A DNA stretch of 64,000 nucleotides, from positions 248,001 through 312,000 of the forward strand of contig VXAI01000374.1 of the NCBI GenBank assembly GCA_013399305.1, given 5' to 3'. Origin of the DNA: Rostratula benghalensis. Lineage: Eukaryota; Chordata; Aves; Charadriiformes; Rostratulidae. This document shows positions 35,067 through 48,257 of this stretch, one piece after another (within the stretch, counting starts at the first letter, position 1; every line of letters begins with the position of its first letter). A model generated the notes under the pieces. The model worked only from the letters and a program-made list of their open reading frames with translations. It was not told where the DNA came from and made no database searches. The translations under genes were made by a program, and so were the position numbers.

Positions 35067-37050
35067 CACAGAATCACAGAATGATATGGGGTTGGAAGGG
35101 ACCTCAGCAAGTCATCTAGTCCAGCCCCCCTGCCAAATAAGGCCCACTTATAGGAGGTTGCACAGGACTGTGTCCACGTGGGTTTTGAATGTCTCCAGAG
35201 ACAGAGACTCCACCACCTCTCTGGGCAGCCTATTCCAGAGTTCCGCCACCCTCAAAATAAACATATTTATCTTTAGCTGGAACTTCTGATGTTCAAGTTT
35301 GTGCCCATTTCCTCCTGTCCTTTCACTGGGCACCACTGAAAAAAAGATTGGCCCCTTCCTCTTGACACCCAGCCTTTAAGTATTTATGGGCATTGATCAG
35401 ATCCCCCCTCAGTCTTCTCCAGATTATAAAGACCCAAGTATCTCAGGCTTTCCCTGTAAGAGACATGCCCCAGGCACCCAATCATCTTTGTGGTTCTCTG
35501 CTGTACCTTCTCCAGCAGTTCCCTGTCTTCTTGAACTGGGGAGCCTAGAACTGGCCATAGTACTCCAGATGGGGCCTTACCAGGGCAGAAGAGATGGGCA
35601 GGATAACCTCCCTCAACCTGTCAGGTCACACTGTTCCTGACAGACCCCCAGGATACCATTGGCCTTCTTGGCCACGAGGGCACACTACTAGCTGATGGTC
35701 ATCCTGTTGTCCTGTAGCACCCTACACTTGCCCTTGTTGAATTTCATCAGGTTCCTCTCTGCCCAACACTGCAGCCTGTCCAGGTCTCGCTGTATGGTGG
35801 CACGACCTTCTGGTGTGTCAGCCAACACTCCCAGTTCTGTATCATCAGCAAACTTGCTGAGGGTACATTCCATCCATCCATCCAGGTCATTTTCTTGAAG
35901 GGACTGAAATTAGGACTGAAATTAGCCCGCCTGAAATCCAAGGTTTCAGTCCTACTTCTTGTCCTACTTCATGATCCTGAACTTTTCATCCTCATCTTTT
36001 CATGATCACTGCAGCCAAGACTGCCCAGAACCTCAATGTCCTCCACCAGCCCTTCTTTGTTTGTCAGTACTAGGTCCAGCAGCACACCTCTCCTTGTTGG
36101 CTCCTCTACCACCGGAGTCAATACACAGGAGAAACCTCCTGGACTGTACATGTCTGGCTGTGTAGCCTTTCCAGCAGGTATCGGGGTGATTAAAGTCCCC
36201 CATGAGAACCAAAGTCTGTGATTGTGAGGATACTTTCAGCTGACTGTAAAGGACCTCATCAACCTCCCCATCCTGATCTGGTGGCCTGTAATAAACTGCC
36301 ACAATGGTGTCCCTCATATTGGCCTGTCCCTTAATTTCTCACCCACATGCTCTCACTCTCTTCATCTCTCTTCCCTAGGGAAGACTTTAGGGACATTTCC
36401 TCATTCTTTATCCATCCCTTAACACAGACAGCAACACCTCCACCGCTCCTTCTTTGCCTGTCTCTTCTGAACAGCTTGTAGCCCTCAGTAGCCACAGTCC
36501 AGTCACAGAATTCATCCCACCAGGTTTCAGTGATGGCCACGATGTCATAGCTTTCCAGCAGCTAGCTTCCATCTCCTCCTGTTCCTTGCCTTTACTGTGT
36601 GTGTTTGTACTGAGGCACCTCAGCTGGGCTTTTGGCTGTGCCTTCTTATGGGAACAGTCCTTCAGGTGCCTCACAGATGTTTCTCTGCTGAAGTCAACTA
36701 CCTGAGGAGCTGCTGGTTCATCTCCATAAGACATTGACTGCAGGGCAGCGCCACCAGCATGCCTCAGGCTCCACTAGCACCCTGTCCTTATACCCCCGAT
36801 ACGATACCCCACACCTTGTCACAGACAAGCCTGATATTGTTATCCCCTTCACATCGAGTCTAAAGCCCTGTCAATCAGCCCCACAATCTCTTGGGCAAGA
36901 ACCCTGTTCCCTCTTTGAGAGAGGTGTCTCCCTTGTGATGTCAACAAGCCCAGTGCTGTATAGGCCAAAGAAACCAAAGTTATGGTGGTGACACCAGCCA
37001 CCAAACCATGAAGTGTTGTCAGAAGTGTTGTCATTGTTTGAACTTGAACT
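35067..37050 (-). mobile_element. Long CR1 LINE with endonuclease, RT core mostly deleted
   Basis: The 3' end lies at 35067 (CACAGAATCACAGAATGATA). On the minus strand from about 37050 downward come a 5' region of uncertain content, then QLRCLSTNTHSKGKEQEEME, then the endonuclease. The endonuclease shows [69 protein letters not shown] and GSLGCSDHE. The linker LDFRRANFSP-like segment near 35940-35905 then meets [20 protein letters not shown] at about 35873, so most of the RT domain is missing. The C-terminal region and 3' UTR follow. At about 2 kb it is far shorter than a full-length CR1 (roughly 4.5 kb) but is the most complete 5' end in the window. Confidence 0.95.
35969..36560 (-). pseudogene. 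CR1 endonuclease domain remnant
   Basis: This is the ORF2 endonuclease of the preceding element, spread over three frames. The known catalytic motifs of this APE-like nuclease are still readable: ETWW for the metal-binding glutamate, GDFN for the catalytic aspartate and asparagine, and SDH for the C-terminal aspartate and histidine. Frameshifts between about 36317 and 36331 and before 36151 separate them. The domain is inactive as it stands. Confidence 0.88.
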
Positions 37051-37289
37051 TTTCACATTACGTGTGGGGGTTTTTCCGGTGATTTGTTTGTTTGGGTATT
37101 TTTGTTGGGTTTTTTTTCTTTTTTGGGGGGTGTATGTTTTTGAAGGCTGGCAAACTTTCAGTGGTTACAACATACTGCATCAAGAGTGAGTTTTCATGGC
37201 TGAATCATATGGTTTGTAAAGACATATTTCCTTGAATTGCTTTAATTTTGTGACAATTTTTCCTCAGGGAACTATTGTACTTGAGGTCC
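37051..37289. other. G/T-rich spacer between LINE copies
   Basis: A G/T-rich stretch at about 37064-37140 (GGGGGTTTTTCC and TTGTTGGGTTTTTTTT types) separates the long CR1 from the older LINE relic. No gene is recognised. Confidence 0.5.
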
Positions 37290-37830
37290 TGGAAGAAACA
37301 CTGAACGAGTGCTCTCTAGCATGAACTCACTTCACAGTCCTCCAGTCATTGCCTTTCTACCTTGAAAAGTCCTAAGCTGCTTGATCACTCCTTGTGCTGG
37401 AGACTCTTCCATATTTTGGTTGTCCTTGTTAATGTCCTTTGGATCTTTTCCAGTACCATTCAAAGATAAGGCTGTCAGAAATACATGCTCAAAAGATGGG
37501 ACTCATGGATTTATACAGTGCTATTTAATTGTCATCTATTCTTTTATAATTCCTAACCTTACACCTGCATTTAGGACTGCTATTGATCATTAAACCAATG
37601 TTGTGGTAGAACTATCTATTTTAACCCCAACACCTTTCTCTTGAAAGGCTAACAGGCAGCTGGTGACCTATTGCTGAGTGTACAGTTAGCATTGATTTTT
37701 TTTTTCCCCAGTGTGCACCTCCAGGGTTTTTTCTGCACTGAATTTGATTTGATATTTTACTATCCAGCCACCCAGAATAGTGAGGTTAATGACATTGCCT
37801 TCCTTTTCACAGATAAGGAACAAAAGAATG
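37290..37830 (-). mobile_element. Ancient CR1/L3-like LINE relic
   Basis: The plus strand keeps a series of blocks in the order expected for an antisense old amniote CR1/L3 element. These are CTTCCATATTTTGGTTGTCC, GGATCTTTTCCAGTA, ACTCATGGATTTATACAGTG, ATAATTCCTAACCTTACA, GTGCACCTCC, TTCTGCACTGAATTTGATTT and CCAGCCACCCAGAATAGTGAG. The recalled consensus has ATGGATTTATATAGTGGC, ATTCCTAACATTCTGTT, AACATTGAATTTCATCTGCC and CCAGTCACCCAGTTTTGTGAG. Divergence is high, so it predates the neighbouring young CR1. The left limit is approximate. Confidence 0.7.
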
Positions 37831-40800
37831 AAGATTTCAACAGAGCAGAGGGCAAAAGATGGGGCTGTTGCAGCCTTAGTTTTCCATGTAAGGAAACATG
37901 TTTCTTCTAAAGGTGCTTTGATGTTCCTGTATACTCATAGCATTTGAGGAGGTTTGCACAAAAGCAGCCATTTCCCTTTGCTTCCAGAAGTTGCAAGCAC
38001 ACATAGAGAAGGAAAAAGAATTCTGCAACTGAACATGGGGACAGAAGATGAGATCCAAGAGATTTTAAGGAAGGAAGAACAATCAAGTCCTTGAAGTGCC
38101 ACAGATTGGCTATAGGTAGGTGGGGGGTGGGGATTAGGGGTGGGGTGGATGGGTACGTCCTTTATGCCAAGATGCTCAAAAGCACCTGTCAAAGCAGTTA
38201 GTCAAGCTGTATCTACACAACCACCTGAAGACTTAGCAACTTGTAACTCCACGAGTATGGAGTAGGGAGTATGGAGTAACTTGAGCCATAGGACAGAGAT
38301 GCAGCTGCGATGGGGAGACCAGCACGGGGCTGAAAAGTTGGGGATTTGATGTTTCTTCTGTCACTAGGAGAGCTATGTGTGCATTGTTCAATGTCCCTGG
38401 CAAGGCTGGTGTGAGCCACCCAGGTACAAATGGACAGGAGACCTGTTTCTGCAGCGCACTCATGAAGAGATCTGCAGCCATAGTGGCCTGGTGCTGCTGC
38501 ACACCTTTACGAATGATCACCAGCTTTTAATATTGAAATCAATCTTGCTGCTTGCCCAGCTTCACACTCAAAAACCCTTCCAGCTACCATGCTATAAAGG
38601 ATGTGACAGCATTTGGGGATGTACTGCAGCCAGGAGGCAGGTTTGGGAAGCATATGGGCAATATCCTGCAAATCATTTCCATATACAGCTGTTATTTCAG
38701 AGCAGATCTAGTGTATGTAACTGCAGCTTCTGTTATCTCCTTTTCTCTCCTACCTTCTCAAAAGTTTCTATCTGTTTGGCTCTCAAATTAACTGGGTATT
38801 TTAGCACAATGGGTAAGTTCCTCCAATCTATTATCTTGAAAGAAATTTTATTAACTTAAACTTGCTGGCCTGTAGTCTTCTGCAGTTTGTTACAGTTGTC
38901 TGCAACACCCGATTGGGGCAGCATAGTCTTATTTGCCCCAAATTAAGTCTGTTCATTTCAGTTCACACCGCCTCAACACATTCATAAATCCTCTTGGCCA
39001 GTATTGCTTGGATCCCATGAACTCAGCTCTTCCATAGAGGTAGTCAGCCTCAGTTGTCTCCACTCCTTTTCCATGGGGCAGTATTAACACCACTCTGTCA
39101 CAATTGCTTATCTCACTAACGGCACCTTTCAATCAACACCGTGTGGCCTGGCACATCAAGTCTTTAAGAACATTTAAGTAAAAAAGTTGTCAGAGCTTTG
39201 TAAACTCATGAATTCTCTGGAAGAGTGGGCAAGGAGCTTGCTGGGTGCACATTGTCCCTGACTGGAAGAGCAGCCTGCAACAAGGGTCAAATCTAGCATT
39301 TCACTCCACGTCAGGGTATTGTAGTATAAACCATCTGGAAAGTTAGTTCCCTAAATGACACCCACCTATAACCTAAGAGCCCTGGTACTGCAGGGTAACT
39401 GCAGCTCAGAGAAAAACTGAAGTTATTTTATCACTGGCTTCATGTTCACAATCATTTTTCTCAGAGCTGTGCTACCGGCTCTCTCCTGCAGAGAAGTCTC
39501 TCTTGCACATTTATTGAAATGTCTGTTGGTCAAAACCATGGATGTTGAATATGTTTCTGATCAATATAGGCAAAAACCCACCAGCAACAAAAGGCCTGAT
39601 GTATCCATACTGGAAATTCCTATCAAGGACACAAACTAGCCCAGCACTGAATGGAGATTAGGAGCAGACTCTCATGACTGGAAGCAGACAAACACTTTGT
39701 TGGAGAAGAGCCCAAGGGCTTGACAAAACTGACTGAAAACACACAAAAGAGTCTCAGGAGCCTCTGTGAGGTTGGGGAGACACCACCACACACCACCACT
39801 TTCTGCTCTCATTTTCATAATTGTACATAACCTATGCTGCTCTCAGGCTTGCATCCTGGGCAAATAAGTGGCTTCAATAACCAGAAGTGCCTTCTGCTGC
39901 ATCTGCCTTCACTGGTAGTACACAGCTGCCCAAGACTATAAAGTATGTTGTTGCTTGTCTTTTTATCCTTTTGCTATGGGTTCCCTGATTAGGGAGTGGT
40001 ACTTCCTCATGTGCACAGGGTCTGACAGAGAAAACCCTTGAGACATTTCCAGCACAAGTTCAAGGACCACCTACGTCCTGGGACAGAGGCTACAGCACAG
40101 TCCCTTCTAGCTCACACACTTGTTGATTTACTTTACTGTGCAACACAGGCTAGAGGAGCCACTTATGGTCTGGAACTCCAGACAATAATTAAGTTGTTGG
40201 TGGGTTGCCCCAGCATTACAGTAATTGATGATTAAAGCAGGCACAGGACACCGCTGAGGTCTGGCATGCAACGAGGCTCCTCCAAATTCACAGCATTGAG
40301 CAAATTTGTTATACATGTCGTGTTCCAGGATGCTAACAGCTTCACTCTTTCCTAATCAGCTGGGGCAATTTACACAGTCTCTGGCTGTGTTTTTACATCA
40401 AATCTCATTCGATTCACTGGCATGTTGCAATAATGTGGAAGACAACTATCCTTCAAATACGTTTTCCACACATAACATTCCCTTTCTTTTCCAGTTTTAG
40501 ATGAAAAGGGTAACACACAGCTGTGTATGTTAATTAAGAGAGTCAGAGCTCAGTATACTGAGCACACATATTGAGCTCAGCATACTTCTCTCACTTGTTT
40601 CTGGAACAGTTCTCTCATCTAACCCCAAAGTTGATACAGTAAAAGACTAATAATGACAATGGTATCAATAAGCACAAGTTTGAGATGGAAAGGACAACAT
40701 TTTGTCTTATACAAACAGCTCTACATCCACCTAGCAGAGATGCAGGGATCTGAAAACTAGATTAACCTAGCACTAGCTTATCTTTTCACATACGCAGAAC

Positions 40801-43800
40801 TGAGAGAAGAAACTTGTGACATTGCTGTGCATAAGACTGTTTTACTACTTTATAGATCACCAGCTCAGAATAGATCTCCAATAACAAAGGCTGCAGGTGA
40901 GAGGGAGCAGTCTCCTTCAGTCTGAAATTCTGACTAATTGGAGGCAAAGAGCCTCACAACACATTCCAAGCAAATGCATTTGTATCACCAAATTTACCCC
41001 CAGGCTGGAATTGCACAGTGGGGTTCCTTCTTGCAATTTTCTGCCACTAAGAGCCTTTTGCACCAGACACAAAACTTGAACAAGTCAATGGGAGTTTTTT
41101 CAATTAACTTCAACAGAAGTTTGGTAGGATCCAGAGAATTAAGTTACTGTAGAGATGTCTTTTGGGCATCTGCTGACACTCTCCAGTGGAAAATTTCCCA
41201 CTCCTTAGGGCTGATTTTTTTCAGACATTTCTGAAACAAGAGAGGTTTAGTTTAAGTTTCCAGAACTTCATGCTACAGGAAACTCCTGGCCCAGTTAGAG
41301 AGGAAATTTACACTTATGACTACCATTTGCTCTAGTCTAGGAGTTTTACCAGCCCAGAAAGCTTCTCAGATTGGCAAACTGATTCTTGCAGCACCAAACA
41401 AGCAAGGTCAGAAATAAGAACCTAATCCCTGCTCTTAAAATACCCCCTACAGCCCTGTAGTATCTGGAAACTTTCCACCATGCCATTTCTTGGGGCCTTA
41501 GAGCAATCCCTGGCTGTGAGATCTATTTACATCAGACTTTCTATTCCTCCCACGCTTGAACTATTTAAAAAATATTCTGCAGTTAAGCTAAAGTCTCCAT
41601 ATGTTTTGCATTAACCTGGTTTTCTTCTTGAATGGTAGCTATTCCCCAGCTCAGTTTTACTTCTGCACTGAACAGAAAAATCATCTAAATACTGCTAAGA
41701 GCTACAGAGTGGCTCACTGACAGTAATGCAACTTTGATAAATTTATATGCAAGGCCATGATAAGTAAGTTTGGTGGCTTTGTGAAAAAAACAAACAAACA
41801 AACACAAAATTAAGCATAACTTTGAGAGCAAGTATCTCAGACATTCAAGACAGTCTTTTCAGTTAGCTAGTGAACATATTTACTGGGGATACAGCAAGTA
41901 AGTTTTCTACATTTACCTCAGGTAGTTATATGCCTCTAATTAAAAAAAAAAAAAAGCCACAAAAAAGGGAAGGATGGGGGACGCTTGATCAATGGTGGAA
42001 CAGAGTTAAAATAGTTCCTCAGTGTGACAGTCCACAAAGAAAAAACTAAAGCCCATTCTGAAGCCCTATCAAGTGGGATGTGCTGCCGGCCAGTAAGTCC
42101 TGCTGCGGGCCAAGGGATTTCTATCCATTGAAAAGACATCTTCAGGGGTGCAGTACAATGCAGTGCAAGCAAGCTGCACAGGGCATCATGTTAAGCATGC
42201 AGTCAAAGTAAGGGGGCTGTTTAGGGAATCTCTATCCCACCACCTCCTTTGGGTCCTCAGATGCCGTGCCTCCTGAAGTCTTAAGGCTAAAGAGGTGTAA
42301 TTTGATGACTCTCCCGTGTACAGCTAAAAGAAGCTGTTAAATATTGATAGAGAGGTATATATGCTAATTCAGAGCTCCATTTACTGAGTTAATCTGGTTC
42401 TGATTTAACCTGGAAAATTCAAGACTCAATCTTGGCATTTGAAAAATGAAGCACTTTGATTTCTTTCTAATCCCAAATTTTCATTTTTCATAGGCAGAAT
42501 ACTCAAAACAAAATGTTTGGATTTTGGAAGAGGTAAAATGCTTTCAAAATTCTCTTTCAAAAAGTAAAAAGTTGAGCATGTTTATTGTTGTTGTACCTGA
42601 ATGCGTATGCTAACCTTTTTTCCTTTGTAAACTGCAGGACAGCCTGTACAGTCATCTGGCTCTGGCTGGCAGACCTAATTTGACAGACTGCTGCAGTAGC
42701 TTTCCAGTGGACATCCTACAGGTGTGCAACTGGATGGGGGTGCACAACTCTTTGTCCAGTCCATGCTTATTCTGTGCCCTCCATGCACATACTTTTGCAG
42801 AGAAACTTTGCCTGGGAGACTCTGTGGCTGTAGACCTGGTACCATGACACCTACATGCCTCCATCAATTTAAGGTGCTGCATCAGTTCAAGTCCTTACTG
42901 TGTATTCCAGGCTTTCTAAAATATTAGCAGAAGAGTACTGTAGAAGTCAATATCCTGTTGGTTGACATCATCAGTGATATCAAAGTCCATGTCACTCAAG
43001 TGTCGCTATGATAACACACTCTGCAAGGTCTAAATTTTGACAGTCCTAGAAGTATGAAGACAGACAAAAAGGTCCAATTTTGTAAAGGGTTTAACTACTA
43101 AAAGGAGATTCTTCTGAGAGGTAATTTGATCTTTCACTACTGTTTCAAATCAATCTCACCCGATCTTCCAAACTGTGTCCTGAGCAACTGAATCTATTTC
43201 TGTGCTGTAAACATTAGGACAAAGTCAGCGTAAAGATCTTGGTATCAGTTAACTAGCTTGAAGTTTATCCTATATTTTGTGTTGACTGGAATGATAAACA
43301 ATTCATTTTCAGAGTACCAGATCTCAGAAATAAATTTATAAAACAAAACTCCTGCAAAACACAATTATTATTCAACTCATTTTAACAATTCGATAAATGC
43401 AGTGCAATGACTTCCATTAGCTATTCTCCTAGCCAAGGTCTACTACATCATTAAATATTATTGAGTTGAGCCTGCCATTTACTTGAAATTATGCACCTGG
43501 CATTTTAGTCTATGGCCATAAATGCTGGAAATGTCAGTTATATAAGCATCCATCTTTTTCACTACTGTCTCCCATCAAACATTAATGGTGGGAGCTCTAA
43601 TCCATTCTACACAGTCCCCGATATCTACACTTGCTAGGAAAAGAACTGTAACAGAGTGCACTGACAACTCACAGTAAGTAATTACTCTTAGAAATATCTC
43701 AGTAAACTCAATTTGCTCCCAGAGGTCTTTTAAATTATATCTCGTTAGAGTGCAATGCTTTTCAAATGACAAGGTCACACAAAAAGCAAAACTCTATTTT

Positions 43801-45640
43801 ATCTTTATCAGAGCTTTACGGCACCCCACCCCCCCAATAAAACTGTTATAACACATAATTCCAACCAGATAGAGAGATTGTGTTTTACTCTTGGAGCCCA
43901 GGAAAGCTATAAAGCAAGCAGAGTTGTTGTTTACAGTCACAATAAATTTGGAATATCGTATAACATTCTAAGTGAGGCAAACACATCTACTAATGTCAGC
44001 TAAGTGGGAAGAAGTACTTTTTTAAAAAAAATTAAAAACCCCAAATCTTTACTGGTAAAATAATTTTCTTTTGAATTTACACTAAAACATTCCACATGAA
44101 TCATAAAAGATTAATCTCAAACTACATTAATGTAGCAGAACACACAGTTTGTCTCATCACCCTGCTCATCTGCCTTAGTGACTTTACAACAAAAGGTGAT
44201 TGAAAAGCAACATGGATCATGTAGTTGATCAACATTTGTAATTTTATTACAAGTCTTCATAGTTGTTATTTTTATTAGTTTTAATAGTTATATTATTCCC
44301 AGCTTCTGAAGCCATGCAATTAGGAAAATATATGAAAAATATACTTCCTAATGTTTTTCTGAAGGGCATGAAAACACGTTGTACTGTATCCTGGGCTCAA
44401 AACCAAAAGCTAGATAAACTCTTTAACAAGGGTATGACTCTTTGAATATATGCTAATCTCTTGCTATTTGGGAATGGGATAGGAAATGATTCCTCACTCT
44501 TTAAGTCTTCACCAAACGTACCAAAAGAGTTGCCATGGTTGACAACCAATAGTTGACAACTGAAGTGCAAACGTAGCAATATCATCAAATTTCAGCAGCA
44601 GTCATTTTGGGTAATAAAGCTGCATCTTGTATTAATAAACAAAGTTTTCATTTTAACTAGAGAGGAGGAGGTAGAAGCAGTCAAACAGACCCCCTTCATT
44701 AAGGATATCCTTAATTGTGTTCCCATTTGAAAAACTATGTCCTTAAGTGACTATGTGCTTTTATTCTTAAGTCCAAGTTACCTGGCACATTAAAAGTATG
44801 CACCAAATTGAAACTCAGCAGCACTGTTGTTAGCCTGTAACTACCTCCAAAGAAATTCTCCAAGGAATGCAGAGGATAGTAAGATGCCATCACAGAAAAT
44901 GCACAGCCTAGCCTGACAGCTACTACACAGGGGATGGGACACAACATTATTCTGCAAGTAGCAGTAAGCCCAAGTCTTTCCAGAAATGTACCTAAATGAA
45001 CCCAGCTACTCAAACAAAGGTCAGAAAAGCAGGAATAACTTTGGCAGAATAGGTGTCCTTATAGTGAGGGGGTTTTTAATCATATTCTTTCACAATGATA
45101 TGGTACAGGAGTGATTTGGGAGAGACTTGCAGGAAATTTATTGGGCATAGCACAAGGACTGTCATAAGAGTCGAGAAATTGTCTGATCAGCATTTCCCCT
45201 TTATATGCTTTACCATCTTGCATTTCACTTATTTTCATTTTTTTTCTTTGACAAGCACAGGCTGAGATTTGCAAAAGGAGACAGCATCAACAGACAATCA
45301 TCTTACAAACATATTTCCCAGAAAGTTTAGCTTCTGAGCCCTGCCAATGAAAATAGAAGACCCTTCTTCTTCTGACAAGGGATTTTCTTATATTGTGATA
45401 TATTCTTGCATTGCTTAATCAAAGTAATATATAAAAGGCAAATGCCTAAATTAATGCATATAAACATAGAGCACAAACCTGTAGTTTTAGCTTGGGACTG
45501 GAATGAAAGGGCTGCAAAACCTCCTTCAAATCTGTGAAAAACATAAATGAATAAATTAAACCACAGGTTGATGGAAAGTGAGATGTGAGCTTTCTAAACA
45601 AAGTAAAACGTCACTGTGTGGTCAGTAACATGAGCTCAGA

Positions 45641-45703
45641 CAAAAAACAAAAACAAAAGCAAAACAAAATAAAACAAAACACCACCCCCAAAAAAAAAAA
45701 AAA
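45641..45703 (+). repeat. A-rich (CAAAA)n-like low-complexity tract
   Basis: CAAAAA, CAAAAC and TAAAAC units run into CACCACCCCC and an A14 run. This is simple sequence with no retroposon body identified upstream. Confidence 0.85.
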
Positions 45704-47490
45704 TACAACCCAGCATTGAGTCTTTCAGGCTCACATTGGCTTTATGAATCTTGGTTCTGTTGCTCCATTTCTGACAGCTCAAAATCCATACCTCTCTGAC
45801 AGGGGATGGCAAGGAGTTGACTAAAGTCTTGCTGACATGCCATCACTGCCTCTTGCTGCTAGAAATGGCATTTGCTGTTATTTGCCTTAGGTAGAAAAGA
45901 ATTTATACATAACTTTATCCTATTTCCTCAGAGGCAATAGTGACTGAAGCACAAAGGTATTTATGTATGCAGGGGAGGGTAGAAGGACTGTGCAGAGAAT
46001 TAAAGCTCTATCTTTAATGTATCTGGCATAGTCCTTCTAGAGGGGTTAAGGGAATGTAAGGGTGCCCAGTCAGGCACACAAAACTGCCCTGTTGGGGTAT
46101 CTTTTAAGGGGGGCTTCTGGGACATGTTATACCAGTGAGAATTATGAAGTCCTCTTGAAGAGGAAATGAGTGAGTCAGGATCTGTTGTGCAAGAATCTTG
46201 TCTCCTCTCCTAATATTTCTTTGGTCTTCATTAAGGATTAGCGGCTACAAAAAAGCTTGTGGATCCAAAGCCTCAGAACAGTTATTAATGGATATGCATC
46301 TACACTCTGAAAAATCCCCTGTGAAGCACCAGAAGGCAGCTGCTCGGGCACAAAGCAGAAACCACAGTGGAGGAAAGCATCTTCCCTCTTCTGAGCTACC
46401 TCTGTAAGCCAGGTCACAAAGTCAGGCTTGTGACTTTCTGTCTTCCCATTCCATGTACATGACAGTGTCTATGGACCACTTGGTGCATTAGTAAAAGTAA
46501 TCTAAGACCGAAAAAAGAAAAAATTGATAGAATAGAAAATAAAAAAATTAACCACACAGATTGTATAGATTGGGTAATTTCCTGTATCCTTATACTATTT
46601 AGACTATAATTTGCATGATCAACAATCACAGCTCCTTTCTGTTCAGCTTTTGTACGGAGAACAGCATGAACAGAGTTAACATGTCCAAAAACTGATTTTG
46701 GAAATGTTTGACCAAGCCACCCTGCTCAAAGCTGCTCAGTTACTGAACTCTGTGGTGAGAACTCCTCAGCAATGGTTCAGAATATTCAATAAAACCTCAA
46801 ACAGGTCAAACCTGCCACTGAACTGCATCAGTGCAGAACTCCATGCTTTTAGGTTTATACCACTGTAGATCTAGTCCACCTGATGTCATGAAGAAAGCTA
46901 TTACTAATAGCTGTCACTATTCCAGATTGAAATTTGACTCATGGCAAGAGTTACTCTGATTCATATCAGCTAGGGATTTGATCCCCTGACTGCAAAACAG
47001 CTGAGCTAATTTATGCCACTGGAGAAAACTGGGAGAAAAATATATCTGTAAAACATAGTCTGAGCTTCCTCTTACTACAGTATCAAATGTTTCAAAAGCA
47101 ACAAATAATCTGTATTCTTTTTCCCTTTTTTGGCCCAGTTCTTTAGCAAATATCCAAGAAACCCTGATATATTTTAAGAAAAGTAGAACTGGCTGATAAA
47201 AAGGTTAAATAAACATAGTAGTAAGTTACATTTATCTCTTTCTGTAGAAATATGCTTTGTGTCTGAGTTTATTCAAGTTTTTTGCTGAACTTTTGACGCA
47301 GTTTCATTTTGTGTTGTCCCTAACAAAACCAGAAAGCTTCAAAGTCCAAATGAAAATGATACATTCAAGTTGTACACAACAGCTTTTACTTGAGGATAAC
47401 TAAGACAAGTATTCAGTAGAAAAGCACTAAAATGGAAAATTTTCAGCCAGTTCTATTAAATATCTGCACACTTTAATCTGACTTTTTTAC

Positions 47491-47628
47491 CTTGCTGGTA
47501 ACACTTCTCTTCATGGTAAGCCCGACTGATTTTGTGGAGCTAAGCATCATCTCTGCAGTTAGCACCTGGCAGACAGGGATGCCCAAGCCATGACATCCTG
47601 GGAGCACAGTCAAGTGATGGTCGGCTTT
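47491..47628 (-). other. Candidate internal exon of unidentified gene
   Basis: On the minus strand TTTCTCTTTAG precedes 47628 and AGCAAG followed by GTAAAAAAG follows 47491. The 138-bp segment is exactly 46 codons, phase 0 to phase 0, and only this frame is open (the other two hit stops). The translation begins KADHHLTVLPGCHGLGIPVC and ends TMKRSVTSK. I recognise no family. A chance match is possible, and the phase does not connect directly with the other two candidate exons. Confidence 0.18.
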
Positions 47629-47874
47629 CTAAAGAGAAACTGGAAAGATTAGTAACTCACCACTGCCTTAATTTCTCCAAGCAGAAAGAGCATTTACCAG
47701 GGCTTTCAAGAGTCTTGAGTTTAGCAAGCGCATCGTTCCTACCTCTATAGGCTGTAAATTGAACTCAGAGTAGCAGAGACGCTCATTTCCATTTTTTTTT
47801 TACTTTAAACTGAGTTTCCTAACTGACAGAAGATTATCCAGAAGTCTTAGATAACGTTCTCTTTCTCCTTAGAT

Positions 47875-47908
47875 CTTAAAGATCTCTAGATCTTTTTAGA
47901 TCTTTAAG
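47875..47908. other. Perfect hairpin of AGATCT motifs
   Basis: CTTAAAGATCT at 47875-47885 and AGATCTTTAAG at 47898-47908 are perfect reverse complements with a 12-base loop that itself contains AGATCT. With the AGATCT at 47871 there are four such hexamers, themselves palindromic, within about 35 bp. No poly-U or gene context supports a terminator role. Confidence 0.7.
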
Positions 47909-48232
47909 TTATTAAATGAAGTCTGAATATATACTTTAAGAACTTTGAGTCAGTTCAGCCACAGGTTCTTTGGCTTGGTGCAGACATCAGTGGGTAAAAC
48001 TTAACGCATGCAAGTCAGTTTAAAAGATCATCACAAACCCTTCTGGGTTTACAATCTACAAATTTATGCAGAAAGCAACAGACTGTAATCAACCTTTGGC
48101 TACCCTTCCTCATTCCCTTAGTTGTATATTTTATTACAATCCTACAGAAGCATAAAAATGTAACAGCAAGTCTGAAATCAAAACAATTAGATGGAGAGCA
48201 AACGAAACAAAACAAATGATGAAAGCTGCTGC

Positions 48233-48257
48233 TTTTTTTTTTTCTTTTTCTTTTTCA
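48233..48257 (+). repeat. T-rich pyrimidine tract
   Basis: T11 is followed by CTTTTTCTTTTTC, an almost pure pyrimidine stretch. The downstream TTTTAATGTACAG resembles a plus-strand acceptor, but the reading frames after it close quickly. Confidence 0.85.

Noticed and set aside
38377..38859. 160-codon plus-strand open frame as a gene
   Set aside because: No domain or homologue recognised. The only support is length, and the start is an arbitrary ATG.
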